This document shows positions 23,170-35,600 of a DNA stretch of 64,000 nucleotides, in pieces (position 1 is the stretch's first letter; the number at the start of each line of letters is the position of its first letter). The stretch is from Pholis gunnellus (Eukaryota; Chordata; Actinopteri; Perciformes; Pholidae). The notes beneath the pieces were generated by a model. It was not told the DNA's origin, searched no databases, and was given only the letters and a program-made list of their open reading frames with translations. Both the position numbers and the translations under genes were made by a program. The DNA lies in the NCBI GenBank assembly GCA_910591455.2, contig OU342811.1, forward strand, positions 8,102,947 through 8,166,946, read 5' to 3'.

Positions 23170-24229
23170 TCCTGCTTCTTGTCCACCACTCGGGGAGACG
23201 TGTGTAATGCAGAGTGAGCAGCTGAGAAAACATTTCAGTGGAGACAGACAGCCCCAACCTGCCTTTATTCCCGACAGCTGTAATAATAAATGCTCTGATT
23301 TAAGATGGTTTAAATCCAACTCTGAGGAACACAAACATCGTCTTAGACTACAGGGAACATATCAGTGGAGTAAAGCCTGTGTTATGAATTACTTCTTTAG
23401 TTCATGCTACATTAGAAGCAAATTTATGTTCAATGTTAAAACAGAGGGGAAACACTATAACTTACAGCGGAAGTGTATAAAAATCTGCTTTTGTAGTTTG
23501 GCAACATCTTTGGTGATAAATTATCACGGCTCTTGATGTCTTGTATTTTTTCTATTCTGAAATTTGAGCTTTTGTGGGCGCTGCTGTTTCTGTTTTTCTT
23601 TCGGCTATGGTTGTTATCATGTCTCGTGCAATCTACCCTGTTCTTTAGCATTCCCTATAGTAAATCTAAGCGAGCACATGGCAGAGTCTGAGTTTGTTTT
23701 TTTAACAGGTTGTATGTTAACATAAGTTGGCAGCCAAGAGCTGCAAACTGAACATTTATCTGAACATTTTAGGTGTTAGTCTCTTACGCTGAAGTAGCCT
23801 TTCCACTTTCGTCTGGTTGCAAGTAAAAATGTCATAAACTGTATCGATGTGTGTGTGCATGCTCTTTACTAAAGTACAAGTTAGAAAAGACAAAATAATC
23901 CAAAAGTTGTGTAAAATGAGTTATGGTTAAATTAGTCACTGAGAGCAGCATGGCCCTTTATGTTGACCCCACGTGTTAAGCATAACACGATCTTAGATGT
24001 GCATATTTGCACAGACATTGTTGGAAAGTCACCAAATAACACTCTGGTGTTAGTAATCAGCCTATTAACCTAATTTGCTCCAGGTGTAGCATCATGCACG
24101 ACTGGCCGTTTGCCACTTTCTACACCATCCTCATGGAAAATAAATTGAAATACAGCAAGCACTCCAATCTGATCAGTTGTCAGTGGACTATTTCTGCACC
24201 CACAAATTGAAAGGCGACATTAGCTGCCA
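23170..24229. other. Noncoding DNA, no gene seen
   Basis: No recognised gene or element. A 109-codon frame at 23207-23536 has no family features. Confidence 0.5.
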
Positions 24230-24560
24230 GCTTTAAAATGGACATGGAAAGCAGATTGATGGGCCAGAGGGAGACTAAATGAAAAACAGCCACTGGGTCC
24301 CTTGATACAGAAAATTACTTGCATATCGAGTTTATCTTCATCAAGGTGTTCATAGCAGGCGCTGCAAACCTTTTAACTCTCCTCTGATCAACGGAGATGA
24401 CAAAATACTACAGTACGTACTTGTCTATGAAAATCGTGGAATTAAGGGCTCTTTTTGGTAAGTGCATACCAGAGCTCCCCGGAGAGTTAAAAGGCAAATT
24501 AAATGTGAAAAAGAGAGCACTGGTTTTTAATTATTTTTTCTATGCATAATAGATCATTGG
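24230..24560. promoter_or_regulatory. Candidate regulatory block
   Basis: Repeat-free sequence with CTAAATGAAAA, ACTTGCATATCGAG (POU-like core) and TTAATTATTTT motifs. There are no simple repeats and no long frames. The conserved-element reading is inference. Confidence 0.2.
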
Positions 24561-26519
24561 GAATATTTTCCGCGCTTCGTGTTCTTGTAGGTCAGGGAGA
24601 GTCCAGTGTTTATTAAACTGACCAAACAGACATGCACAGAGCAAAGAAGGGGGGATAAATATATGAGAGCAGCGGAATAATGTAATTACGGGACAGAAAA
24701 TGGATTTTTCAACCTTTGTCTTGATGATCTACTGTTTGCCCATATTTAAGGATTTCTATTTGTACAGCATGGGCCCCGGCCGGGGGCAAAAGGGACATGA
24801 CAAGACGTGACTGAATGTCAAATGAGGATCATTCTGTCAAACGTGGTTGTAAGACAGAAGTTTGTTGAAACGCTGTGAGCACATGAACGGTTTGTGAGGG
24901 TATGGTACGAATGAGGAAGTTAAGGCACAATTTGGTGTTTTACAGGTTCAGGTGTGTCAAATCTAAACCTCTACTTGAGTAAAGCTACATTATAAACTGT
25001 GGTGTGATATGCTCCATCCTTTCTTCTTCCTGCACATTCTGCCGTCCTCATCCCAACAGCAAAACAGAGGGCATTTGCATAATATTATTATGGACTTATA
25101 ATTGTGCATCTGGGGGCCATTGTGCTGTGGCGTCACTACTGGCCACTAAGTGAGATTTTCTTAGGCCTGGACCTATATAGCTCAAATACGAGAGGGAACG
25201 AAAGAGATAGAGGGAGAGAAAAGCAGAGTCCACGAGGAGGGGGAAAGGAATGGGGGAGATATTGACAGTGTTAAAGGCTTGGAAACAGATGGCTGCTAAA
25301 ACCTTCCAGCCTTCAGGAAAGCACAAGAGGTATCTTCAACCGTATGGTGAAATTGCTTGAGCGAAGGTAGAGAAAGGCCTTGCTACCCATTGAGGCCCCC
25401 CCCACCTCTGGAACTTAAATCAACTCTGCTGTCATTGTGTGAGACTTGATGTATTATACAGAACAGAAATACCTCAACAAGTCACTCCTTGTACTCTGGA
25501 CAAAGGTTACAATGACACCAGTGCTAACTTATTAGCATTACCGTGGGTTTCCAACTTGAATGGAGATGTGTGCTCTTTGCTCTAATTATTTCAGACAGTT
25601 TTTCATGCAAATACATACATTTAAGGCACTCTGTATGTTGAGAGTTATCTGGTCATTTCCAGTGGTTGTGCTAACGCAAAGCTCAGAGCCGCTGGATAAA
25701 CAAATCAATTAAACGAATGCTATATGTGCTCAATTATAAAGTAGTCGACACTTTCTTAATTCAGACAGTGTTAACTTGAGCATAGCTTGTTTCCCATGAA
25801 TAGTCAGACTTATTTAGTGCCTGTACATGTGGCACAATTCAAGTCAGGTGATTTTCGTTTGTTGAGTTGAGGCTAAATTCGGTTGAGAAAACCATCAGAG
25901 TTCATATTACATTTGTAATCTTTGCTGCCACTCTCAGGAGTTTAATCTGCAAGTGATTGCATTTTTTAAAATGTATGCACACGTCACCGTCTGTGCAAGA
26001 GGGCTGGTTGTCTGCCACATGGAGAGTGGGCTTCCTCCTGCCACACAAGGTTAAAACCTGTCAAGATTTGGGCCAGGCCAACTGCCCCCCATTCTGGACA
26101 AGGACCTGGCCAATAAAATGTCCTTGTTGTGTTTGTTCTGTTGACATAGGTGTTACTTTGAGAGTAAAATCCGTCCTGAAAAACTATGTTGCACATCCAC
26201 GTGTAAGGAAAAATGGTAAACACGATGTCTCTACCTCAGAGTTCCATAATGCCATGATCTGGATACATCTGTTTACACAGTGACTGGGCAACCTTGAAAA
26301 AAATATCTAGATAGTTCTTTTACTATTATTTTTTACAAGCAACTGGTCGCTAAGTAACTTAATATAAGTAGAATGAGTTGTTTTTTTTCAACTAGCAATC
26401 TACATTTGTTTTCATTTGTTTTGGCCATTTTTTCAATGATAAAATTCAACAATAACATTTGACATTCATCTAGCACGAAATGTTCCTTGAAACATTAAAA
26501 AAATGTTACTCAATGTTAA
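24561..26519. other. Noncoding DNA, no gene seen
   Basis: No gene recognised. Purine-rich stretch at about 25192-25260. Frames of 108 codons (25957-26283, plus) and 79 codons (25984-26223, minus) overlap each other and show no domain. Confidence 0.5.
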
Positions 26520-26880
26520 GGGAAGCGGCTGCACTAATGCAATGGCATTGTTGACGGTCTGGAGCTCACACTGTGCAGCCGCTGCAGTGAAGAGGTGCAC
26601 GGCTGGCGTGAGTGTGAAAGACAGATCGGCGTAGTAGTATTAATGGAAGTCCCTCTGCTGGGGAGCCTCGCTGACCTTGGTCTTATCTCTGTGACCTCAT
26701 GCATGATTGATAAATAAAAATGAAACTCAAGATGTCTTCCAAAGCTGTGGTGTCTAATCTCATTATGAGCTGATTCTTTTGGCAAAATGAGAACGGACCC
26801 GGTTGGGTCTCGGCTGGCACGGCGTTTCATTTTGCAACGCGTCTGCTGTTTACGCACTGTCAGACAGGGACCGGAGACAC
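26520..26880. promoter_or_regulatory. Candidate regulatory block
   Basis: Unique sequence with AATGC-AATG-GCATT inverted repeat at 26536-26549, TGATTGATAAAT (about 26704) and a CATTTTGCAACGCG stretch. A 107-codon minus-strand frame over it has no family features. The regulatory role is inferred from motif content. Confidence 0.22.
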
Positions 26881-29240
26881 AAAAACAATATCTCTGCGAC
26901 TTCTCTACACCTCAAAAACAATTGGATTCACTGATGGGTCAATAAATATTCCATCTCCCAAGTAATAAACATGTATTAGCTGGCGGTTCTCTCTGTGCTC
27001 CGTGTACGATGGAAAGTATTAAAAAAAAAATACTTTAAACATGCATTATCACTTTGCCTTGAGCAATTTGCTTACAGTTTGGCTCATGAATTATTAAAAA
27101 AGAAAATACAGTGTTTACCCTTGATATGACAAGGCCCTCTGAAGCTACAATTCTGCATTCAATGTTGTCAACATAAGTGCCATGGACGTGTCACCATAGC
27201 GATGTGGTTTACGGCTGTATGTGCTCTAGTATTAGGATGCTGCAACCGGTGCTGCAGAATACAAATAGAGGACAGGACCTTTTTTCTTTTTGCATAGCTT
27301 TACACGAAAACCAGCCACTGCTGCACATTTGTCTCCGTCATTAGATGCATCCACAACATGTTAGATTAGAATAGCTGCGTTCTTTCTTTAATAGCAATAT
27401 TGTTTTGAACTGTTTATCGATTACTCTCTCAGCCAATGAGGGTGTGCGGAAATGTTTATTCATAGACTCTCATATTCCTTTCAAACGCTAACTCAGATCA
27501 CTGATAACTTCAAGACGAATTACTCTGCAACAGTGTACATGGCTATTAGTAGTCCATTCATACGACCTACCAAAGGGTCTTACCGGGCAGAGGGTAACGT
27601 AAAACCAGAGGGATTGTTTTCTTGTCTCTGCCTATGGTCTGCCTGTGAGTGATGATCACCCATGTAATTACTTCCATGAACATATCCCACTAACACAAAA
27701 CCATGTGCAGTTTATTATTTCACAATAGTATCCTGAGAAACTTTTTTTGGTGTATGACTAGGACAAAATCTGTTAAAAATGATCGTTTTAACTGTTGGTA
27801 CTGTGTTACTGGCAAAACCTCAAATGCACAAAACTGTACATTGCACGAATCATTCTGCATGAAGTTTTTGCTTCAGACTGAATATAAAATATTAGTTCTC
27901 TCACTCGGCATTCGATCAGTTTAATCAACCTCGATGTCATTTACTTTTGTTTCGAGCGTGTGTGAAATGGCCTTTTGACTTTGGTTGCAGTAAATAATCA
28001 CACCTAGACACCCACAAGTCCTCCAGGTAAACCGATTTGTCAGATATAAGAATCTAATCTGATCAAACCAAAAGGACAATGTTGTTTTCATGGGGATTGG
28101 GAGAAGAGATATTTCTTAAGCCAATAAATGTTTTGTACAAGGTGTTTACAGAAGGAAAGGTACATTACAGTAAAGAGAGCAGAAAAAACCCCATCCTGCT
28201 TGTCTAAAATTACAGGAACTGGGATCTGCCACAAGCTGGGTATCTTATTTCACAGGACTACAGGTTAGCAAAACTCCTGTGATCACAGCCAATCATTTCA
28301 TGTGTAGGATTGAATATCACAGCACTGTTTTGGTGTTTCTTGTTATCCGAGCACAAATGAGATGAATAACAAAAATAAAAAAGAGAGAATGCATTTCCTC
28401 TGTATCGGAGCTTTACTGCGGTCAGCTGAGTAAACTTTCCCCACTGAAGGACCAGAGGGAAATGCAACATTTATGTAGATGTGTCCTATCTTGCTCACCA
28501 TATCCATACAAACATGCACGCTTATAATTTAGTTTCCTCATTTAGGGATATGGTTATTTTGTGTTCCGTTTGTCATTATGAATCATGCCATTATATACAG
28601 TTGTGAACCATTTGGATTTTGCGGTTGGTTTTTCACTTGTTTACTCTGAGCCCCTTATCTCCAGCGCACAAATTTGCTATTTATTTGCTTTTCTCCTGTG
28701 ATCTTATACCATTTTGTTTATTATTTTTTAATGTTAATGCGGTATGAATACACTAATTAATCTATTATAAAACTACCATTACATTGGGGAGATTACGAGC
28801 AACCAAACTTGAACTTGCTGCTCTGGAACCCTTGTTGCTGCTGATATCCACGCTTTCTACAGCTTCTTCTTAATGTTATAAACACTGCCGCTGATAAATT
28901 TAACTAAACATTAAATATCATAGTTGTCATTTCAAATCAAGAAACACTGATGCAGTGTTTTGCTGGCTCAAACACTACAGCTCTCTGCCAATGAAGATAA
29001 TTATAGACTTTAACTGAATTAGTCTGTTTTTGAACTTAGAAAAATATCCAAGTTTGATGCAGAGTCATTCCATTTATCCTTGCAGTATTACGCCATGTCA
29101 AAAAACAAACGTCTGTGGTGAAGTAGAAGTGGGCACATACACCTTGACACGGGGGGAAACAAAGTAATTAATAAAAATGTGTCTATATAAAGAATACAAG
29201 AGAATGATCTTTGTGTTTTTTCTCTTTCTTCCTGCCGTAG
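26881..29240. other. Noncoding DNA, no gene seen
   Basis: AT-rich sequence with short frames only (75 codons or fewer). No transposon ends, RNA genes or long simple repeats are visible. Confidence 0.5.
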
Positions 29241-29252
29241 CAGCTGTTAGGG
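29241..29252 (+). other. Candidate 12-base microexon
   Basis: A long pyrimidine tract (TTTTTTCTCTTTCTTCCTGCCG) ends in TAG at 29240; twelve bases later the sequence is GGG|GTGAGT, a strong donor at 29253. The interval, CAGCTGTTAGGG, is a multiple of three and is open in two of three phases (Gln-Leu-Leu-Gly, or Ala-Val-Arg plus split codons). A TGC lies a few bases before the acceptor, where the neuronal splicing factor SRRM4 is known to bind. Flanking coding exons are not identified, so this is only a candidate. Confidence 0.22.
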
Positions 29253-29700
29253 GTGAGTGTGACAGCATGGCAGGAAATGGTTCAGCAGCACTGGAGTGTA
29301 CATATGATGGATGGCGAGAACATTGCCCTCTATACTTGTGGCTGTGACCTTTTTGCGACTAATGTTACATGTAGGCTTATCCTGACCTGTTACAGATAAA
29401 GAGGCCGAACTCATCAACGCATCCTCCCCATCAGTCAGCCTTTTCCACTGGAACATCAGCAGCAAAGGATCCAGCAAGTTGAAGGACATTCGAGGCTCCA
29501 ACGATACAAAAGGGTATGTGTCCAGAAATATATTATCCCTGAGGTACCAAAATGGACAGTGTTTGGATTTTGAATATTCACAAGCACAGTATTCCACATG
29601 CAGGGACGGAATAATGACTTCACAATTGAACAATCTAGCTCATCAACGGCTTCATTCACTTCATAATCCAAAAAATCCCTAAAACAGTCGCTGAACTGTT
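29253..29700. promoter_or_regulatory. Candidate conserved block open on both strands
   Basis: Unique, mixed-complexity sequence with open frames on both strands: 128 codons on the minus strand (29247-29633) and about 98 codons on the plus strand from near 29387 to 29682. Neither resembles a known protein, and simultaneous opening on both strands is more like a constrained noncoding element than a gene. It follows the candidate microexon immediately. Coding function cannot be excluded. Confidence 0.25.
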
Positions 29701-30864
29701 AAATTGAACTAATATTTATTCATGAGCTGCCGACTGCAAAGGTTATCCATGCGTGTGCCAGGGGAGAGTAACCATGTGACCCAGACACCGAAATAATTTC
29801 TTGATATCCTGGAATGTTGGCAGAGTAATAACTCCAATTATGTGCACCATGATGGTGGCTGTCAGCGACTTTACAGTGTTACTAAAAATTGTCAGAGACA
29901 GAAAGATAAAAGGATGTTCCGAACTTTTCATCTGCCGGATCCATGCAAGGTAGTATTGAGAGTGGAACACTGAAACACAAGCACCGATCCCAGTCCCCAA
30001 TTAATACACACTGTATGAGTTGAAATACTAACTTCTCATATTATTAATCTTTCTGCAGATGTAATACAGTGGACCGTCTGCATATGTTGCATTCACAGTG
30101 TGCAGGCGATACAAAGCTCTTTTGAATAACTGAATTCTGTTCACAGAATACTGGAGATAAAACGACTTTGATACAGCATGATTTAATATCTAAAATGTTA
30201 TTTTTTTGATATTTTAAAATACTCAACAGATGGTAAAGGTAGAATTAAAGTGACCAAACTGTGGTGTCAGGTCATATTCTGACCGAAGTTTTAATAAAAT
30301 CTGTTAATGTGTCTCTTTGGCATTTGCAAAGTAACTACTGACGGTAAACTTCTGCATTTAACTGAATACTTCGATGCTACAAGGACTATAATACTCATAT
30401 ACTGTGACACACACTTGTCTTGCAAGATGTGTGCTATAGAGCTCCAGTCAAATCATTCTACAACCACAAATTCAACATTAAATCACCAAGTGCATTCAGT
30501 CAGCATGGCACACAGACCCTGATTTCAATTGTGGTCGTGATGCAGTAGACTGTCCAGTGGTGCAGCGGATCAGCACATCATGAGGTAGTTATACTGAGCA
30601 GAAGGGGACACATGAAATAAATTAGGAGCATTGTGGACCATGGACATCATTCTTGGGCCTGAAAAGTGGCATTGTGTGGGAGCGCTGGAGTCCCACAGTG
30701 TTGCTGATGATGTGAATAGTGACAGATTGTGCACATGACACTTTAATAATAATACCCGAATGGGGTTTCTAGTGTGAGACAGAAACGATGCCAACCATCT
30801 CACACTTGATTCTTCCTAGAATTCTAAAGATTGTGCAACAAATATCATTTCACACAATAATAAG
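29701..30864. other. Noncoding DNA, no gene seen
   Basis: Frames of 85 codons or fewer with no family features. No repeats recognised. Confidence 0.5.
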
Positions 30865-30894
30865 GATCACCTACAATAGGGACTGTAGGTGATC
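30865..30894. repeat. Perfect short hairpin
   Basis: GATCACCTACA at 30865-30875 and its exact reverse complement at 30884-30894 are separated by eight bases. It is too short for a microRNA precursor and has no following T run on the plus strand; it lies at the left edge of the repeat complex and may be part of it. Confidence 0.85.
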
Positions 30895-30939
30895 TGTAAT
30901 ACGGATGTGAAAAGAATAAGAATCAAGGTCAGGAGCAAA

Positions 30940-31149
30940 GGACCGCCGTTGTACAGGGGGACACCAACCCTCTACGTATAATAGGGGGCGGTGAGGCTCC
31001 AAGACGTTGTCTCCGATGTGCCAATCCTGAAAACTTTTGTGACTTTGTTTCCACTTTTGTTTTTAATATCCGAATGGGAGATCAGATCACAAGTGGACAG
31101 GACTTAATATAAGTGTAAACGATCACAAAGATGCATTGTGATCTGATCA
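30940..31149. mobile_element. Left part of an interrupted teleost repeat
   Basis: Contains a perfect 13-base inverted repeat, GATCAGATCACAA (31080-31092) with TTGTGATCTGATC (31136-31148). A related GATCCCAAGTGG motif reappears at 31941-31952 beyond the LINE-type segment. The wording of these blocks resembles a repeat I recall as common in teleosts. I infer that one element was split by the LINE-type insertion at 31150-31722. Confidence 0.45.
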
Positions 31150-31722
31150 CTCAAACCACTTGCCGAGGGGTTCCAGGACGCAATTCATCGCATATAGTCT
31201 TTGTGCTTCCCCGCCTCACAGGTTTCCATGGATCGTGGTCCTTCCTCCCGCCATGGCCCTGCCGACTCCCACTGCTAATATCACTTTTATTATTACTCAC
31301 ATTACTATTTTACATTACCTATACCACTAACGTACATTACTGACTTTGCTTCTTCACCAGAGTCTTTGTGCTTTCTCACCTCGCAGGTTCTCCTCCTGCC
31401 GTGGTTCTGTCATATGCATTGAATGTGTTATAACTCTGTTATGCTGTTCATTCTGTACACATGACATCTATTGTACTTCTGTCCATCCTGGGAGAGGGAT
31501 CCCTCCTCTGTTGCTCTCCCACAGGTCTTTCCCTCTTTTGTCCCCGTTAAAGGGGTTTTTGGGGGAGTTTTTCCTGTTCTGATGTGAGGGTTCCGGGACA
31601 AGAGGATGTCGCATGTGTACAGATTGTAAAGCCCTCTGAGGCAAATTTGAAATTTGTGATGTTGGGCTATACAAAAATAAATTGAATTGAAATTGAAATT
31701 GAATTGAAATTGAATTGAATAT
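31150..31722 (+). mobile_element. LINE 3' region, 5'-truncated, plus orientation
   Basis: From left to right it has a C/T-rich stretch, an ATT/ACT-rich variable stretch (about 31265-31340) and the 'CATCCTGGGAGAGGGATCC' block. These are followed by a GTTAAAGGGG-T-rich block, the 'TGTAAAGCCCTCTGAGGCAA' block and a tail of imperfect ATTGAA repeats at about 31678-31720. The last 150 bases match the reverse complement of 12532-12654. This is the structure of a widespread teleost LINE 3' end, probably L2/Maui-like by recollection. There is no reverse transcriptase coding sequence, as expected for a 5'-truncated copy. The left boundary is approximate. Confidence 0.7.
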
Positions 31723-32040
31723 ACTGTATATTAGTGGTGTGAGTGCTAATAAAGCCTACACAGGAAAATGAGTCTACAAAGCCGCGGCTCTCCTTTTGTG
31801 CCTCTTTTTTCTCCTCTCCAGTTCGCAAATTTAACTTCCGGCAGGCTAGGCACAGGAAGTGCACTGCTGTCTCCCGCCTGTTAAAAAACAACAACGCATT
31901 TAATCTTTGCAAGCGGAAATAATGTACGTAGGTGATATCCGATCCCAAGTGGTCACTCAAGGCGCATTCTAATGCCAAGTGTGGACTGATATTCTTAGAA
32001 CTGTCCACTTACACTCACATGCTAATGCTGGTGTGGTCTA
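31723..32040. mobile_element. Right part of an interrupted teleost repeat
   Basis: GATATCCGATCCCAAGTGG at about 31934-31952 resembles the CAGATCACAAGTGG block left of the LINE-type segment, and GTCCACTTACACTC near 32006 resembles the AAGTGGACAG block. This suggests that 30940-31149 and this interval are halves of one older element. Class and exact ends are unknown. Confidence 0.4.
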
Positions 32041-32399
32041 ATTCATTTGAACAGCAAATGCAAATGAATGAATGAAAGCAGATGTTTTGTTTTTCATAAT
32101 ATTTGGATTATTACAAAATCAGATTATAAGCACATGAACTACATGCAACTTTGGTTTGAGCTCACATGGAAACTTGTTGTCACGGTCACATCCGACCTTG
32201 GCCGATACGGTACATTCGGTGTGCGTGCAGCTCTGCACAATGGAAAGAAATGCTTTCCAAACTCACGACAGGAAATGTGCTTTCTACCACATTTCTTTTC
32301 AAAATGTCTGCCATTTTACACTGGTCTTGGGTTATAGCCTTGAAAAGCTATGGCGCGTCTTCGGAACAAAAGAAGAGGATCAATCCAAAATAATGCTAG
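32041..32399. other. Noncoding DNA, no gene seen
   Basis: Three overlapping frames of 75-89 codons lie here in different phases, none with a recognised domain. Confidence 0.4.
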
Positions 32400-32600
32400 A
32401 ACCGACTAAGAGGGTTGTACGTTAACCGCAAGGTCGACGGTTAGATCCTTGGCTGGGACGTGTCATGTGTCGAAGTGTTCCTGAGTAAGGCACTGAACCC
32501 CTAACTGCTAACTGCTCCCCAGGTGCTTTTCAGCAGCGTTAAATGCAGAGGTCAAATTTTGTGTAAATGTATATGACAATAGAAAGACATTATTATTATT
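32400..32600 (+). mobile_element. SINE-like element
   Basis: CGACGGTTAGATCCT at about 32432 resembles a worn tRNA-type B box. It is followed by GTGTCGAAGTGTTCCTGAG, AAGGCACTGAACCCC and GTTAAATGCAGAGG blocks typical of a repeat I recall as abundant in teleosts. The right end, GACAATAGAAAGACATTATT, is a SINE-like tail with ATT units. No A box could be identified with confidence, so the tRNA origin is an inference. Confidence 0.55.
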
Positions 32601-35600
32601 TTAGTGCAAGTTCATGCACGTTTGTGCACGTGAACGTGCCCCACTGGCTGGCTCACCCGCCACTCTTCACTGCTCTCATATTGCGGTTACAGCTGATCAC
32701 GCTGTCCCAACCGACAGCTTGGTCGTGGAAGCGTAGCACTCACCCTTCAGTTGACCCTTGGGCGACCACTGTTAGCTCTGTCAGTTTGCCTTAGTTTGAA
32801 CTAGCGCTGTTAGCTGCTGGCTCAGGCGACACCATGTTGAGAGGCAATCAAAATGCTCTCGATCTTGAATTATGGACCTTTAATGGCGAGCTTGTTTGCA
32901 AACAGTTCTCTTTTAAATATCCAGATGAGGAGCAGTTATATTTCCAGCCATCTAGCTTAACGATTCAGTACAATATTCACTCACTTTTAGCTCTGATTTT
33001 GGTATCCATCAACATATTGGATGGGTGCAATGTAAATATAGTTATTATTAACCCCTGGAGGCCAGAAACCAGTTAACTTTTCATTTTAATTAAAGTGAAT
33101 TAGAGAGAGTAAAAATGTGCAATCCTGTGCTTTGAACGCTGATGTTAAACTTTTGTGAATATTTTATGTTTTGGAGAGCAATGTTTAATAAACTGGCACA
33201 TTTCAATTTGCAGAGGCCGTATGAAACACTCTGTGATTGGATAGCTGATGTGTCTCATTTTTCAGTTTATTAGTGCAGCCACTGTCACTTGTTCGCCATG
33301 CATTGCAGTCGCAAATGTAAGCATCAAATAGAATCTGGATTTTCTTAAGTTTAGGTCAGTACTGGATAAATACTGAATTGTTATTTCTCAAAAGTCACTC
33401 AACTTGTCAAACTCATACCATAATCATTGCATTTTTACAGGTGAATGGCAATGTGTCATGCTCTCTTCAGTCCCCTCGAAGCTCTGCATTAGGTACAGCA
33501 GAGTAAATAAAGCAGATAACTGTCAATTGAGTTCTACCTTTTTCTGAAAATGACAATTTGTGTTGAAACATGAATTTGCTGCCGTGACCTCAACTCACAT
33601 TCATGTCAATTATCAGGCCACCATGTGAGGAACTCTCCTCGCTGTCAATGTCACTCAACATTTATTTGTTTGTACTCATACCAGCATTTGGATTGGTCTA
33701 CAAAATCCTTGGGCATCACAATCAATAATAATGTAGTTTTTGAACATTGAGGATCATCAACATACTGCTTCTTTAACTGCATGTTTAATGAAGGTGGACC
33801 ATTCTGAGAGAAACACTCACTCTCCAAAATGACTGTGCCATATTTAAGACTTTAAAAGATTACATCATTATAAAGTGCCAATTGGACATTAATAATGACA
33901 GTTAATAATTAACAGTCTCGCTAAATACATATATAGTAAACAGCATGTCAGCAAAGCTTTTCATTCTCATGTGAGATCAAGGAACGAACCACTTTTAAAA
34001 GGAATTTGTGTCTCCCACATGAATTTCTTTTTAGGATGAAAATCTGTACCTTTAGTTGAAGCAACAGAAGTAAAAATAGACATCATTGTCCTTGTGATGT
34101 AATCTTGCAATGCCTTCACATGGCAAGCAACACGATCAATAAGTCACCCAGAGTTCGTACTGTACAATTCCTTTGAGAGTGACGTGGAATTATGACATTT
34201 TCATTACCAAGATGTTGGGCCTTGACAAGTCGTCTCCAGCTGAACATTTTCATGTCAAAAAGTCATTCAGGTTTCAGCAGTTCCTTGTATCCCTACTGTT
34301 ATTATTTGTTTTTCAGGAAAAATGTCTTCAAGGGGCAAGAAAAAAACGACAGACCAGTTGATGACTGTCGAAAGTTCCAAAGTTCTCTTTTTTGATTCGA
34401 AGGATTATTGTTGGATCAATGAAAATGTATTATCTTGTCTTTTTTAATAGTCACTATGCATGGAAGATTAACCTCAATTAAATCTGCAAACTGTCAAAGG
34501 GAATAGCTAAAGAAGCCATTAAGCAACACAGCATACACCCAAGTGTTTACTCTGTAGACACTGGTACAATTTAAACATTTATGTCTTTTCAGAAACATTG
34601 TTCTGGTTACGCCGTATAATCCACAGACCCTGCTGTGTTCGGAGTTCCAAATAAACACTCCAATCCACCACATTTCAAATTCTGCTCTCATTGTCATCCA
34701 TTGTGACCTAATTGGCTCTTGCTTGCTCAGGAATGTTACCTCATCACAGTGATGCAACATTAAAAAGTGTGCATTTTTGCCTAATCAACAATCGGCAGAC
34801 CACCATGAGCACCACACAGCAAACATGGTCAGAATATAGCGACAAAAAAAACCTAGCCGAACAGGGCGTCAGTACAACATACCCTTAAACCCAACAATAC
34901 TCTGACTAGAGTCATATTTTTTGACAGGATCCTTAATGGCTGAAACATGTCGGGTCTGTTCTTGACTTACAGCAATTTCACTGACAGTAACATTCTGTAA
35001 TCCATTCTGCACGCCTCTTTCAGGTACAATGGCTTTCCACCTCTTTCATATTGTTACATTTTCTTCTTTTGTTTTGTTTGCTGGATGTATGGAGCACATT
35101 ATATTATGTCAGTATTTCTAATAGAAGCCCTGTTATTGCTGTTATTCTGTGTGGAACTGCATGCTTGTCTGTGTGGGAGTCTGTATTTATGAGTGAGTGT
35201 GTCTTTGTGTAGGCGTTCATGTGAGGGAGAGCGTGTTCTCTCGTTGGGGGGCTTATTGCTGGACTTTAAATCTAGTACCCAGTGACTGTGAGACAGTCAG
35301 TCTATTGCTTCATTTACACTGCATGGTTTGATTCGACGAGACTCACTTTTGGTACCCTTTCTGTTTATTTTGTTTTGAGTATCCCCTCAGTGCAGACGGT
35401 GTTTCCAGCTGATAGCAATAGCAACATCGCGTGAAATTATGTCAAATCATCGACTTCATTGAGACACTCAGTGAATTCTTTCATCTGCAACTTTGTCACT
35501 TGTACGGCGTAATGTACAGCGCCGTTTAGCAGGTTGTCTTTTTTTTTATCTGGGTTAAGTGAATGAAATAATTGCAGTCGCTGTCCCTGTTATAAATATG

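Noticed and set aside
22960..23334. 124-codon minus-strand frame
   Set aside because: Its poly-Pro core is the G19 run read backwards and there is no recognisable domain.
34321..34395. ATG with good context just after a TTTTTCAG acceptor-like site
   Set aside because: The frame stops after about 41 codons, no donor follows and the Lys-rich start is from a local A run.
35029..35121. Small hydrophobic signal-peptide-like frame after an acceptor-like CAG
   Set aside because: It is only 30 codons, T-rich sequence gives hydrophobic residues by bias, and there is no donor or downstream coding context.
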